Positions 28,246 to 36,438 of a stretch of DNA of 64,000 nt are shown here, piece after piece. A program made the position numbers and the translations under genes. This DNA comes from F1-60-MAGs163 sp046091165. Lineage in GTDB: Bacteria > Actinomycetota > Thermoleophilia > Solirubrobacterales > Solirubrobacteraceae. Below the pieces are notes generated by a model, which saw only the letters and a list, made by a program, of their open reading frames with translations, searched no databases and was not told the DNA's origin. Each line of letters begins with the position of its first letter. Within the stretch, counting starts at the first letter, position 1. Location of the stretch: positions 7,228-71,227 of the forward strand of contig JBJTBE010000086.1 of the NCBI GenBank assembly GCA_046091165.1. Direction: 5' to 3'.

Positions 28246-29606
28246 GAACCGGGCAGCAGCCGCTCGGCCGCTTCCAGCTGCTCGGCAACCCTGGCGGAGG
28301 CCGTGCCGCCCTCGCTCACCTTCGACTCGGTCCAGGACTCGCGGCGCAGGAGCTCCCGCGCCTCGGCGTCCAGCAGCTCGCTGCGGGCCAGCATCTCCTC
28401 GTCGCTGAGCTCGGAAAGCCGGCGGCCGGAGGCGGACGCCTCGCGGACCAGCGCCCCGACCACCGCATGGGCCTCCCGGAACGCCATCCCGCGACGCACG
28501 AGGAGGTCGGCGATATCGGTGGCGGCGATCATCTCGTCAGCCGAGGCCTCGGCCATCCTCCCCGCGTCGAAGACCGCCCCCGAGACCATCCCCTCGGCGG
28601 CGACCAGCGCCAGGGCGAGCGAGTCGGCGGCGTCGAACAGGTACTCCTTATCCTCCTGGAGGTCCTTGTTGTAGGCCAGCGGTAGGGCGTGGATGACGCC
28701 GTGGAGCGAGGCGAGGTCGCCCACGACCCGCGGCGCCTTGGCCCTGAGGAGCTCCGCGGCGTCGGGATTCTTCTTCTGGGGCATGAGCGACGAGCCGCTG
28801 GTCCACCCGTCGGGGAGCTCGACGAAACCGAACTCGCTGGAGGACCAGATCACCAGCTCGGACCCGAGCCTCGAGAGGTGGGTGGCGCAGGTGGCGGCGG
28901 CGGAAAGGAAGTCGAGAACGAAGTCGCGGCTGCTGACCGCGTCGAGGGAGTTGGGCGCCACCGAGTCGAAGCCGAGCTCGGCGGCGACCATCTGCCGGTC
29001 GGTGTCGAAGTTCACCCCGGCCAGGGCCCCGGCCCCGAGCGGCAGTGATGAGCACTGCTCCTCCACGAACCGCATACGCCGGCGGTCCCTCTCCAGCATC
29101 CAGAAGTAGGCGAGCAGGTGGTGGGCCAGGTAGACCGGCTGGGCCCGCTGCAGGTGGGTGTAGCCGGGAAGCGTTACCTCCATGCCCTCGCGGGCGGCCT
29201 CCACGAGGGTGCGCATCAACGCCTCGATCCGCAGCACCGACTCGGCCGCCGCGTCGCGGGTAAACATCACCAGGTCGGTGGCCACCTGGTCGTTGCGTGA
29301 GCGGGCAGTGTGCATGCGGCCTCCCGCCGGCCCGGCGATCTCGGTCACGCGGCGCTCGATCGCCATGTGGATGTCCTCGTCGGTGTCGTCGCTGGGGAAG
29401 CGGTCCTCCGTCAGCTCGGCGTGCACCTGGTCCAGCGCGGCGAGGATCGCGTCGGCGTCACCGGGCGGGATGATCTCCCGGGCGGCCAGCATCCGCACGT
29501 GGGCCCGGGACTGGCGGACGTCGTACGGCCACAGGCGCAGGTCGACCTCCAGGGACCGGTTGATCGCATCGAAGCCCGGTTCGGGCGGCTCGCTGAAGCG
29601 CGACAT
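28242..29606 (-). CDS. argH: Argininosuccinate lyase
   Basis: Last step of arginine synthesis: argininosuccinate to arginine plus fumarate; cytosolic tetramer of the fumarase/aspartase superfamily. The 454 residues have the signature GSSLMPQKKNP, plus AGGRMHTARSRNDQ and GYTHLQRAQP. The ATG follows the DegT stop by 11 nt, with no Shine-Dalgarno but TAGACT 8 nt upstream (overlapping the DegT TAG stop). It is separated from any other arg gene here. Its stop overlaps the stop of the convergent PBP gene. Confidence 0.96.
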   Translation of the reverse strand: MSRFSEPPEPGFDAINRSLEVDLRLWPYDVRQSRAHVRMLAAREIIPPGDADAILAALDQVHAELTEDRFPSDDTDEDIHMAIERRVTEIAGPAGGRMHTARSRNDQVATDLVMFTRDAAAESVLRIEALMRTLVEAAREGMEVTLPGYTHLQRAQPVYLAHHLLAYFWMLERDRRRMRFVEEQCSSLPLGAGALAGVNFDTDRQMVAAELGFDSVAPNSLDAVSSRDFVLDFLSAAATCATHLSRLGSELVIWSSSEFGFVELPDGWTSGSSLMPQKKNPDAAELLRAKAPRVVGDLASLHGVIHALPLAYNKDLQEDKEYLFDAADSLALALVAAEGMVSGAVFDAGRMAEASADEMIAATDIADLLVRRGMAFREAHAVVGALVREASASGRRLSELSDEEMLARSELLDAEARELLRRESWTESKVSEGGTASARVAEQLEAAERLLPGS

Positions 29607-29614
29607 CTGGCGGC

Positions 29615-29620
29615 AGTCTA
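29615..29620 (-). promoter_or_regulatory. Putative -10 box TAGACT of argH
   Basis: TAGACT lies 8 nt before the argH ATG; its TAG is also the stop codon of the upstream aminotransferase gene. Confidence 0.4.
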
Positions 29621-30727
29621 GGCTCGGCCCGTAGCCGTCCGGAGCTCTGCAGCAACCCGTTCCACCTGGCCCTCCTCCATCTGCGGGAAGAAGGGAAGCG
29701 CGATGGAGCGGGCGGCGACCTCCTCACAGACCGGGAACTGCCCCTCGCGGTAGCCGAAGCGCTCGCGATACGGGGGCATGAGGTGGATCGCCGGCAGGTA
29801 GGGCTTGGACTGCACCCCGCGGTCGCCCAGGCGGCGGATCACCTCGTCGCGGTCGGTGTCCTGGGGCACCTGGACCACGTAGACGAACCAGCCCCGCCGC
29901 TCCTTCCCGCGGTCCGGGCAGGGAAGGTCGAGCCCCTCGATCCCGGCCAGCCGCTCGCCGTACCAGCCGGCCACCCGCTCGCGGGCGGCGAGCATCTCGT
30001 CGAGGTGGCCGAGCTGCGCGATTCCCAGCGCGCAGGCAATGTCGCTGAGACGGAAATTGAAGCCCAGGCGTTCGTGGTCCAGCCAGCCCATGTCCGGGGC
30101 CCGGCCCTGGTTGCGCTCGGAGTCGATCTGCGCCTTCATCTCCGGCGAGCCGAGGGTCACCATTCCCCCCTCGCCGGTGGTCATCTGCTTGTTGGCGTAG
30201 AAGCCGAAAACCGCCGGATTATCGCGGCTGCCGACCCTGGCGCCGTCGGCGTAGCGGCCGCCCAGGGCCTCACAGGCGTCCTCGACCATCGGCAGACCGA
30301 TCGCTTCAAGCTCGGCCATGGCGGCCGGGTAGCCGAAGATGTGCACCGGCAGCACGGCGCTCGTCTTGCCGGTCACCGCATCGGCGGCGGCCTGCGGGTC
30401 GAGGGTCAGCGTTACGGGGTCGATGTCGGCAAAGACCGGCGTGGCGCCCTCGATGACGCAGACGTTGGCGCTGGCCACGAACGAGAGCGGGCTGGTCACC
30501 ACCTCATCCCCGGGCTCTACCCCCACGGCCCGCAGCGAGAGCTCAAGGCCCGCGGTGCCGCTGGAGACCGCGCTGGCCAGCGGCGCGCCCACGTAGTCGG
30601 CAAAGAGCCGCTCGAACTCACCGAGCCTGGGGCCCAGCGAGAGCTGGCCGGAGCGCAGCACCTCCAGGACGGCCTGCTCCTCGGCCTCGCCGATCACCGG
30701 CCGGGCGAGCGGGATCGGTTCGTCCAT
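29618..30727 (-). CDS. DegT/DnrJ/EryC1/StrS family PLP aminotransferase
   Basis: 369-residue fold-type I aminotransferase, of the kind that puts amino groups on nucleotide-linked keto-sugars for polysaccharides or antibiotics. The PLP lysine is Lys180 (YANKQMTTGEGG), with Asp150 (VEDACE) and the N-terminal LARPVIGEAEE. No other sugar-nucleotide genes are near; it lies between cimA (one-base TGATG overlap) and argH. The substrate is unknown, and a role outside sugar metabolism cannot be excluded. Confidence 0.85.
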   Translation of the reverse strand: MDEPIPLARPVIGEAEEQAVLEVLRSGQLSLGPRLGEFERLFADYVGAPLASAVSSGTAGLELSLRAVGVEPGDEVVTSPLSFVASANVCVIEGATPVFADIDPVTLTLDPQAAADAVTGKTSAVLPVHIFGYPAAMAELEAIGLPMVEDACEALGGRYADGARVGSRDNPAVFGFYANKQMTTGEGGMVTLGSPEMKAQIDSERNQGRAPDMGWLDHERLGFNFRLSDIACALGIAQLGHLDEMLAARERVAGWYGERLAGIEGLDLPCPDRGKERRGWFVYVVQVPQDTDRDEVIRRLGDRGVQSKPYLPAIHLMPPYRERFGYREGQFPVCEEVAARSIALPFFPQMEEGQVERVAAELRTATGRA

Positions 30728-32319
30728 CAGTCCTTCCCCGGCCCCCGCCGGCCCGGCTGCTCGGCGTATTCCAGCGAGTCCACCAGCGCCTGCCAGGAGG
30801 CGGCGATCACATTCTCCCCCACGCCGATCGAGCCCCAGGAGGACTCGCCGTCGGAGGCGTCGATCAGCACGCGGGTGACCGCGCCGGTTCCATGGCTCTC
30901 ATCGAGGATGCGCACCTTGTAGTTGACGAGCTCCACCTCGCCCAGGTGCGGGTGGATCTCGACGATCGCGCTGCGCAGGGCGTTGTCCAGCGCGTTGACC
31001 GGCCCGTTGCCCTCGGCGGTGCGCAGGTAGCGCTCGCCGTCGATCTCGATCCGGATCGTCGCCTCGGTCTGCACCTCGCCGCCGGCCCGCTGCTCGACGA
31101 CGACCCTCCAGCTCTCCAGCGTGAAGAGCGGCGCGTACTCGCCGGTCTCTCGGCGCATCAGCAGCTCGAACGACCCGTCGGCCGCCTCGAACTGGTAGCC
31201 CTCGTGCTCGAGCTCCTTGACCCGCTCGACGATCCGGGCGCTCACCTCGCCGTCGAGCGTGAGACCGGCCTGCTCGCCCTTCTCGGCCACCGTTGCGCGA
31301 CCGGCCAGCTCCGAGACGATCACGTCGCTGCGGTTGCCCACCAGGCCCGGCTCGACATGCTCGAAGGTGGCGCTGTCGGCGCTGACCCCGGCGGCGTGCA
31401 TCCCCGCCTTGTGGGCAAAGGCATGGCGGCCCACATAGGGCTGGGCCGGGTCGGCAGCCCGGTTGAGCAGCTCGTCCACGAAGTGCGCCGTGGGAGTAAG
31501 CCGGGCAAGCTGCTCGGGCGCCAGCAGGCCATAGCCGAGCTTGAGCTGGAGGTCGGCGATGATCGTCACCAGGTTGGCGTTCCCGGTCCGCTCCCCGATG
31601 CCGTTGACCGTCCCCTGGACCTGGGTCGCGCCGGCCTCCACCGCGACGATCGAGTTGGCCACGGCGCAGCCGGCGTCGTTGTGGGTGTGGATGCCGATGG
31701 GAGCCTGCGGGAAGGCTTCGCGGACGGCCGCGACCGCCTCGGTCACCTGGGACGGGAGCGACCCGCCGTTGGTATCGCAGAGCACCAGCCGCTCGGCGCC
31801 GCCGTCCAGCGCCGCTCCCAGGCAGGCCAGCGCGTACTCGGGGTTCTCCCTCCACCCGTCGAAGAAGTGCTCGGCGTCGAAGAGGACGCGCTTGCCCTTC
31901 GCGGACAGGAAGGCGGTCGACTCGGTGATCATTTCGAGGTTCTCCTCCAGGCCTGCCCGCACCACGGTCTCGACCTGCATCGCCGATGCCTTACCCACCA
32001 GGGTCACCACCGGGGCGAACGACTCGGCCAGTACGGCCAGGCCCTCGTCCCCGTCGGCGGCGACGCCCCGCCGCCGGGTCATGCCGAAGGCGACGATCAC
32101 CGCGTTCTGGAGCTGCTCGTCGGCCAGGAGGTCGAAGAGCTCTCGCTCCTTGGGGTTGGAGGCCGGGAAGCCGGCCTCGATCATGTCCACGCCGAGCTCG
32201 TCCAGCCGGCGCACCACGCGCAGCTTCTCCTGCGCGGTCAGCGACATGCCGCCGCCGCCCATGCCGTCGCGGAGAGTCGCGTCGTATAGCTCGATTGCCC
32301 TGGTCACTTGAGGAGACAT
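30727..32319 (-). CDS. cimA: (R)-citramalate synthase
   Basis: Condenses pyruvate with acetyl-CoA to citramalate. LeuCD and LeuB then convert it to 2-oxobutyrate, a threonine-independent route to isoleucine. It is a DRE-TIM metallolyase of about 530 residues with YDATLRDG at the N-terminus, CDTNGGSLPSQV, the metal-binding HTHNDAGCAVANS and a C-terminal LeuA-type regulatory domain (about 390-520). It is a paralogue of leuA five genes upstream. Start: ATG at 32319 abuts GGAAAGG, whereas GTG at 32307 has better spacing to it and may be the true start. A long in-frame GTG extension (32379) runs through a structured RNA and is rejected. Confidence 0.92.
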   Translation of the reverse strand: MSPQVTRAIELYDATLRDGMGGGGMSLTAQEKLRVVRRLDELGVDMIEAGFPASNPKERELFDLLADEQLQNAVIVAFGMTRRRGVAADGDEGLAVLAESFAPVVTLVGKASAMQVETVVRAGLEENLEMITESTAFLSAKGKRVLFDAEHFFDGWRENPEYALACLGAALDGGAERLVLCDTNGGSLPSQVTEAVAAVREAFPQAPIGIHTHNDAGCAVANSIVAVEAGATQVQGTVNGIGERTGNANLVTIIADLQLKLGYGLLAPEQLARLTPTAHFVDELLNRAADPAQPYVGRHAFAHKAGMHAAGVSADSATFEHVEPGLVGNRSDVIVSELAGRATVAEKGEQAGLTLDGEVSARIVERVKELEHEGYQFEAADGSFELLMRRETGEYAPLFTLESWRVVVEQRAGGEVQTEATIRIEIDGERYLRTAEGNGPVNALDNALRSAIVEIHPHLGEVELVNYKVRILDESHGTGAVTRVLIDASDGESSWGSIGVGENVIAASWQALVDSLEYAEQPGRRGPGKD

Positions 32320-32331
32320 CCTTTCCAGTTC

Positions 32332-32409
32332 GAAGTTCGGGAGCGGGCGCACGCTTGCGCCCCGGTGAATCCGCGACACGCGCTCAGAGCGCGCGTCGCT
32401 CCCGAATTC
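32332..32409 (-). promoter_or_regulatory. Three-way-junction RNA in the cimA leader
   Basis: On the minus strand GAATTCGGGAGC (32398-32409) pairs with GCTCCCGAACTTC (32332-32344), one bulged C, as closing stem P1. P2 is a 10-bp hairpin (32375-32397, loop CTG) and P3 a 7-bp hairpin GGGCGCA-AGCG-TGCGCCC (32345-32362). The P2-P3 junction is GCGGATTCACCG. P1 ends just before the GGAAAGG Shine-Dalgarno of cimA. It matches no riboswitch consensus I know. Confidence 0.6.
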
Positions 32410-32428
32410 GGCGGATGGCGATGCTCAT
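32384..32428 (-). CDS. Candidate 14-codon leader peptide before cimA
   Basis: ORF MSIAIRRIRERRAL followed by TGA. Its ATG overlaps the ilvE stop (ATGA), so it should be translated by coupling. Three of 14 codons are Ile and five Arg. The third Ile codon (ATT) lies in the 5' arm of stem P1, and the stop codon falls at the tip of P2. A ribosome pausing at Ile (or Arg) codons would therefore block P1 and could free the cimA ribosome-binding site. This regulatory reading is inference; the ORF and overlaps are seen directly. Confidence 0.5.
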   Translation of the reverse strand: MSIAIRRIRERRAL

Positions 32429-33381
32429 GCGACACCGGCCTCAGGCTCGGCGGGAGCGGCAACTCCCGGCACCGGGTCGAGCCAGTCGCGGTACTGCTCG
32501 GCGCGGCCGTGAAGGGCGTCCTCGAAGGTCGACTGGAGCTGAAGGGTCAGCTCACCGGGCCGGCCCTCGCCGCCCGGCCGGTCGGCGTTGTCGCGCCCCC
32601 GCACCAGCGCGGCGGCGGTGCCGCTGAGGAAAACCTCGTCGGCCTCTATGAGCTCCTCGCGGGCGATGTTGCGCTCCTCCACGGGGATTCCGAGGTCACC
32701 GGCGATCGTGATCACCGAGTCGCGGCTGATCCCCTCGAGGATCGGGGAACCCGGCGGGGGCGTGACGAGCGTGCCGCCGCGCACCAGGAAGATGTTCTCC
32801 CCGGACCCTTCGGAGACGAAGCCCTCGTGGTCGAGCATGATCGCCTCGTCGTAGCCGCCCTGGTGGGACTCGACCTTGGCGAGGATGCTGTTGAGGTACT
32901 GGCCGCCGGCCTTGGCCTTGGGGTGGAAGGACTCGTCGCTCATCCGCTTCCAGGTCGAGAGCCTGGCGCGGATCCCTTCCTTCTTGCCGGCCTCTCCCAG
33001 GTAGGCACCCCACTCCCACACGGCGATCGTGACGTCGACCTTCACCTCGAGCGGGAAGAGACCCATCGAGCCGTAGCCGCGGAAGGCGATCGGGCGGATG
33101 TAACAGGAGCGCAGGCCGTTGCGGGCGATCAGGTCGAGGGTGGCCTGGCGGATCTCCTCCTTGGAGTAGGGAAGGTCCATGTAGTAGTACCGGCCCGAGG
33201 CGATCAGGCGGTCGATGTGGTCCTGGTGGCGGAAGACCGCCGGCCCGATCTCGGTGTCGTAGCAGCGCACGCCCTCGAAGACCGAGGTCCCGTAGTGAAG
33301 GGCATGGGTGAGCACGTGAACCTGCGCGTCATCCCAGGGGACGACCTCGCCGTTCATCCAGATGAATTCGCTCTGCTCCAC
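32425..33381 (-). CDS. ilvE: Branched-chain amino acid aminotransferase
   Basis: Transaminates the 2-oxo acids of Val, Ile and Leu; PLP fold type IV. It has 318 residues. The PLP lysine is in HPKAKAGGQYLNS (Lys157 by family alignment). FEGVRCYDTEIGPAVFRHQDHIDRL, CYIRPIAFRGYGSMG, EGSGENIFLVRGG and SPILEGISRDSV are typical. The start is GTG at 33381 with AGGAGGG 11 nt upstream. It follows leuB by 20 nt. The N-terminal in-frame extension is antisense to leuB. Confidence 0.95.
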   Translation of the reverse strand: MEQSEFIWMNGEVVPWDDAQVHVLTHALHYGTSVFEGVRCYDTEIGPAVFRHQDHIDRLIASGRYYYMDLPYSKEEIRQATLDLIARNGLRSCYIRPIAFRGYGSMGLFPLEVKVDVTIAVWEWGAYLGEAGKKEGIRARLSTWKRMSDESFHPKAKAGGQYLNSILAKVESHQGGYDEAIMLDHEGFVSEGSGENIFLVRGGTLVTPPPGSPILEGISRDSVITIAGDLGIPVEERNIAREELIEADEVFLSGTAAALVRGRDNADRPGGEGRPGELTLQLQSTFEDALHGRAEQYRDWLDPVPGVAAPAEPEAGVA

Positions 33382-33401
33382 TCTGTCGCCGCCCTCCTGG
33401 G

Positions 33402-34445
33402 CTAGCCCAGCCTCTCGATTACCGCCTGGGTCGCCTCGCCGGTTCCGGCGCTGCCTCCCAGGTCCGGCGTCCGCAGCCCGTCGGCCAGGGCGCCGTCGAC
33501 CGCCGATTCTAGGGCGCCCGCCTCCTCCTCCCAGCCAAACCCGTGCCGGAACATCATTGCCACCGAAAGGAACATGGCCAGCGGATTGGCGATCCCCTGC
33601 CCGGCGATGTCCGGAGCCGAGCCGTGGACCGGCTCGAAGAGTCCGGGCCCGTCCGGATTGCCCAGGCTGGCCGATGGAAGCATCCCGATCGAGCCGGTGA
33701 TCATGGCCGCCTCGTCGCTGAGGATGTCGCCAAACATGTTCTCGGTGACGATCACCTCGAAGTGCGAGGGGTTGGAGACCAGCTGCATGGAGGCGTTGTC
33801 GACCAGCACGTGCTCGAGCTCCACCTCCGGGAACTCCGACTCGTGCAGTCCGACGATCACCTCGCGCCACAGCCGGCTGGTCTCGAGCACGTTGGCCTTG
33901 TCGACGCTGGTCACCTTCGAGCCTGCCGCCTCGAAGGCCACCCGCCCGATCCGCTCGACCTCCTCGCGCGTGTAAACGCAGTCGTCGGAGGCCCGGTCGG
34001 CGGTGCGGGTCTTCTCGCCGAAGTAGATGCCGCCGGTCAGCTCACGCACCACCAGCAGGTTGGTGCCGCTGATGATCTCGGGGCGCAGCGGGCTGGCGTC
34101 GGCCAGGGCGGGGATGGCGCGGACGGGGCGCAGGTTGGCGAAGAGGCCCAGGCCCTTGCGCAGGCCGAGCAGGCCCTGTTCCGGGCGGGGCTTGTCCGGG
34201 TCGGTGGTGTCCCACCTGGGGCCGCCGACCGCGGCCAGCAGGACGGCGTCGGAGCCCTTGCAGGCCTCCAGGACCTCCTCGGTCATCGCGGTGCCGTTCT
34301 CGTCGATCGAGCAGCCGCCGAAGAGATGGGAGTCGAACTCGAGGCGGCCCGGGTAGGCGGTGGCGCAGAGCTCGACCGCGGCCGTGGCCACCTCGGGCCC
34401 GATCCCGTCCCCGGGAAGGAGCGCGACTCGCTTGACGTCGCTCAC
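33402..34445 (-). CDS. leuB: 3-isopropylmalate dehydrogenase
   Basis: NAD- and Mg-dependent oxidative decarboxylation of 3-isopropylmalate, and in the citramalate route of 3-methylmalate. The 347 residues contain PGDGIGPEV at the start, LRKGLGLFANLRPV, and NMFGDILSDEAAMITGSIGMLPSASLG near the end. It starts with GTG overlapping the leuD stop (GTGA). It is shared between leucine and CimA-dependent isoleucine synthesis. Confidence 0.96.
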   Translation of the reverse strand: MSDVKRVALLPGDGIGPEVATAAVELCATAYPGRLEFDSHLFGGCSIDENGTAMTEEVLEACKGSDAVLLAAVGGPRWDTTDPDKPRPEQGLLGLRKGLGLFANLRPVRAIPALADASPLRPEIISGTNLLVVRELTGGIYFGEKTRTADRASDDCVYTREEVERIGRVAFEAAGSKVTSVDKANVLETSRLWREVIVGLHESEFPEVELEHVLVDNASMQLVSNPSHFEVIVTENMFGDILSDEAAMITGSIGMLPSASLGNPDGPGLFEPVHGSAPDIAGQGIANPLAMFLSVAMMFRHGFGWEEEAGALESAVDGALADGLRTPDLGGSAGTGEATQAVIERLG

Positions 34446-35005
34446 AGCGCCGTGGTGACCGGGCCGGGCCGCTCGCGGCTGGACTCGTACTCGGCGATCG
34501 CGGTCACGTCACCGAGGGTCACGCCGATGTCGTCCAGCGCGTTGAGCAGGCGGTGCTTGGTCTCGGGGTCGATATCGAAGACGGCCGACTCTCCTTCCCC
34601 CCACGTGACCGTCTGGGCGTCGAGGTCGATCCTCGCCGCGCCCGCCTCGGCGATCGCCTGGCAGTCGGCTTCCTCGAGAGCCACCGGGAGGAGCCCGATC
34701 TTGGTGCTGTTGGAGTAGAAGATGTCGGCGAAGGACGGGGCGATGATCGCCTCGAAGCCGTAGTCCTCGAGCGCCCAGGGCGCATGCTCACGCGAGGAGC
34801 CGCAGCCGAAGTTGCGCCCGGTGACCAGGATCGGGTGCGGATGGAGCTCCCAGTCGGCCTCCTGCGACCAGTCGTGGAAGAGGAACTCGCCGAAGCCGGT
34901 GCGCTCGATCCGCTTGAGGAACTGCTTGGGGATTATCTGGTCGGTGTCGACGTCGTCGCGCATCAACACCGACACCTGGCCCTCGATCACGTTTACGGCC
35001 TCCAC
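34442..35005 (-). CDS. leuD: Isopropylmalate isomerase small subunit
   Basis: Swivel-domain subunit of the LeuCD heterodimer. It has 187 residues with DDVDTDQIIPKQFLKRI at the N-terminus and GRNFGCGSSREHAPWAL in the middle, both conserved. It starts with GTG 3 nt after leuC and ends overlapping leuB. Confidence 0.96.
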   Translation of the reverse strand: MEAVNVIEGQVSVLMRDDVDTDQIIPKQFLKRIERTGFGEFLFHDWSQEADWELHPHPILVTGRNFGCGSSREHAPWALEDYGFEAIIAPSFADIFYSNSTKIGLLPVALEEADCQAIAEAGAARIDLDAQTVTWGEGESAVFDIDPETKHRLLNALDDIGVTLGDVTAIAEYESSRERPGPVTTAL

Positions 35006-35008
35006 CGG

Positions 35009-36388
35009 TCAGTCCCCCCACTCGCGGATATCGACGAAGCGGCCCTCGATCGCGGCGGCGGCGGCCATCTGCGGGCTGACCAGGTGCGTGCGGCCCAGGC
35101 GTCCCTGGCGACCCTCGAAGTTGCGGTTCGAGGTCGAGGCACAGCGCTCCTCGGGCTTGAGGATGTCGGGGTTCATGCCCAGGCACATCGAGCAGCCGGC
35201 TCCGCGCCAGTCGAAGCCGGCCTCGCGGAAGATCTCGTCGAGCCCCTCCTCTTCGGCCTGCCTCTTCACCTGGACCGATCCGGGCACGACCATCGCGTAG
35301 ACCGAGTCGGCCACCTTGCGCCCCTTGATCACCTCGGCGGCGGCGCGCAGGTCGCCGATCCGGGAGTTGGTGCAGGAGCCGATGAAGACGCGGTCCAGCT
35401 CGATCTCCTGGACCGGCGTGCCCGCCTGAAGGCCCATGTACTCGAGCGCCCGCTCGTCGCCGTCGCTGCCTGGCTCGGGAACCGAGTCGCCGACCCCGAC
35501 AACCATCTCCGGGTTGGTCCCCCAGGTCACCTGCGGGCTGATCGCGGCCACGTCGACCTCCACCTCGGTGTCGAAGGTGGCTCCTTCGTCGGTGCGCAGC
35601 TGCTTCCAGCGGGCCAGCAGCTCGTCCCATTCGGCGCCCTTCGGCGCGGCCGGCCGGCCCTCGACCCATTCGAAGGTCGTCTCGTCGGGGGCGATCATGC
35701 CGGCACGGCCGCCTCCTTCGATGGTCATGTTGCAGACGGTCATCCGGCCCTCCATGGTGAGAGCCTCGATCGCCGGCCCGGCGAACTCGACCCCGTGGCC
35801 GACGCCGCCGTCGACCCCGTTCTGGCCGATCGTCGCCAGGATCAGGTCCTTGGCGGTGACGCCGTAGCCCATCTCGCCCGCGTAGTTGATGCGCATCGAC
35901 TTCGGCTTGCGCTGGACCAGGGTCTGCGTGGCGAGGACATGCTCGACCTCGCTGGTGCCGATGCCGAAGGCCAGCGCCCCGAAGGCTCCGTGGGTAGCGG
36001 TGTGGCTGTCGCCGCAGACGATCGTCATTCCCGGCTGCGTGAGGCCCAGCTCGGGGCCGATCACGTGGACGATTCCCTGGTGCTCGGAGCCGAGCGAGTA
36101 GACGGGGATGCCGAACTCCGCGCAGTTGGACTCCAGCGCCTCCACCTGCACGCGGCTGAGCTCGTCCTTGATCCGGGCCGCGACCGGGGTGCCGTCGGTC
36201 GGGACGTTGTGGTCGGCGGTGGCCACGGTGCGGTCGGGTCGGCGGACCGGCCGGCCGGCGAGCCTCAGGCCGTCGAAGGCCTGCGGGCTGGTCACCTCGT
36301 GGACGAGGTGCAGGTCGATGTAGATGAGCCCGTCGGAGACCTCGTGGTCGGCCCAGATCTTGTCGAAGAGTGTCGTTGGCTTGCTCAT
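35009..36388 (-). CDS. leuC: Isopropylmalate isomerase large subunit
   Basis: 4Fe-4S aconitase-family subunit isomerising 2- to 3-isopropylmalate (and citramalate to methylmalate). The 459 residues carry cluster cysteines in FIGSCTNSR and GCSMCLGMN, plus CGDSHTATHGAFGALAFGIGTSEVEHVLATQ. The ATG at 36388 has only a weak GAAAAG upstream. It sits 50 nt after leuA. Confidence 0.97.
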   Translation of the reverse strand: MSKPTTLFDKIWADHEVSDGLIYIDLHLVHEVTSPQAFDGLRLAGRPVRRPDRTVATADHNVPTDGTPVAARIKDELSRVQVEALESNCAEFGIPVYSLGSEHQGIVHVIGPELGLTQPGMTIVCGDSHTATHGAFGALAFGIGTSEVEHVLATQTLVQRKPKSMRINYAGEMGYGVTAKDLILATIGQNGVDGGVGHGVEFAGPAIEALTMEGRMTVCNMTIEGGGRAGMIAPDETTFEWVEGRPAAPKGAEWDELLARWKQLRTDEGATFDTEVEVDVAAISPQVTWGTNPEMVVGVGDSVPEPGSDGDERALEYMGLQAGTPVQEIELDRVFIGSCTNSRIGDLRAAAEVIKGRKVADSVYAMVVPGSVQVKRQAEEEGLDEIFREAGFDWRGAGCSMCLGMNPDILKPEERCASTSNRNFEGRQGRLGRTHLVSPQMAAAAAIEGRFVDIREWGD

Positions 36389-36438
36389 CTTTTCGGTGCT
36401 TTCAGGATGTCAGGTTCGGCGTGGGCGGTGCGGCCGCG

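Noticed and set aside
32320..32379. In-frame GTG extension of CimA by 20 residues
   Set aside because: The family begins close to YDATLRDG, the Shine-Dalgarno GGAAAGG lies at 32320-32326, and the extension runs through perfect stems that look like RNA structure. Not fully excluded.
32375..32397. CUGAG in the P2 loop as a TPP riboswitch element
   Set aside because: The other conserved TPP elements (the GCACC and ACCUGAUC-type segments) are missing, and the fold is a compact three-way junction with different stem sizes.
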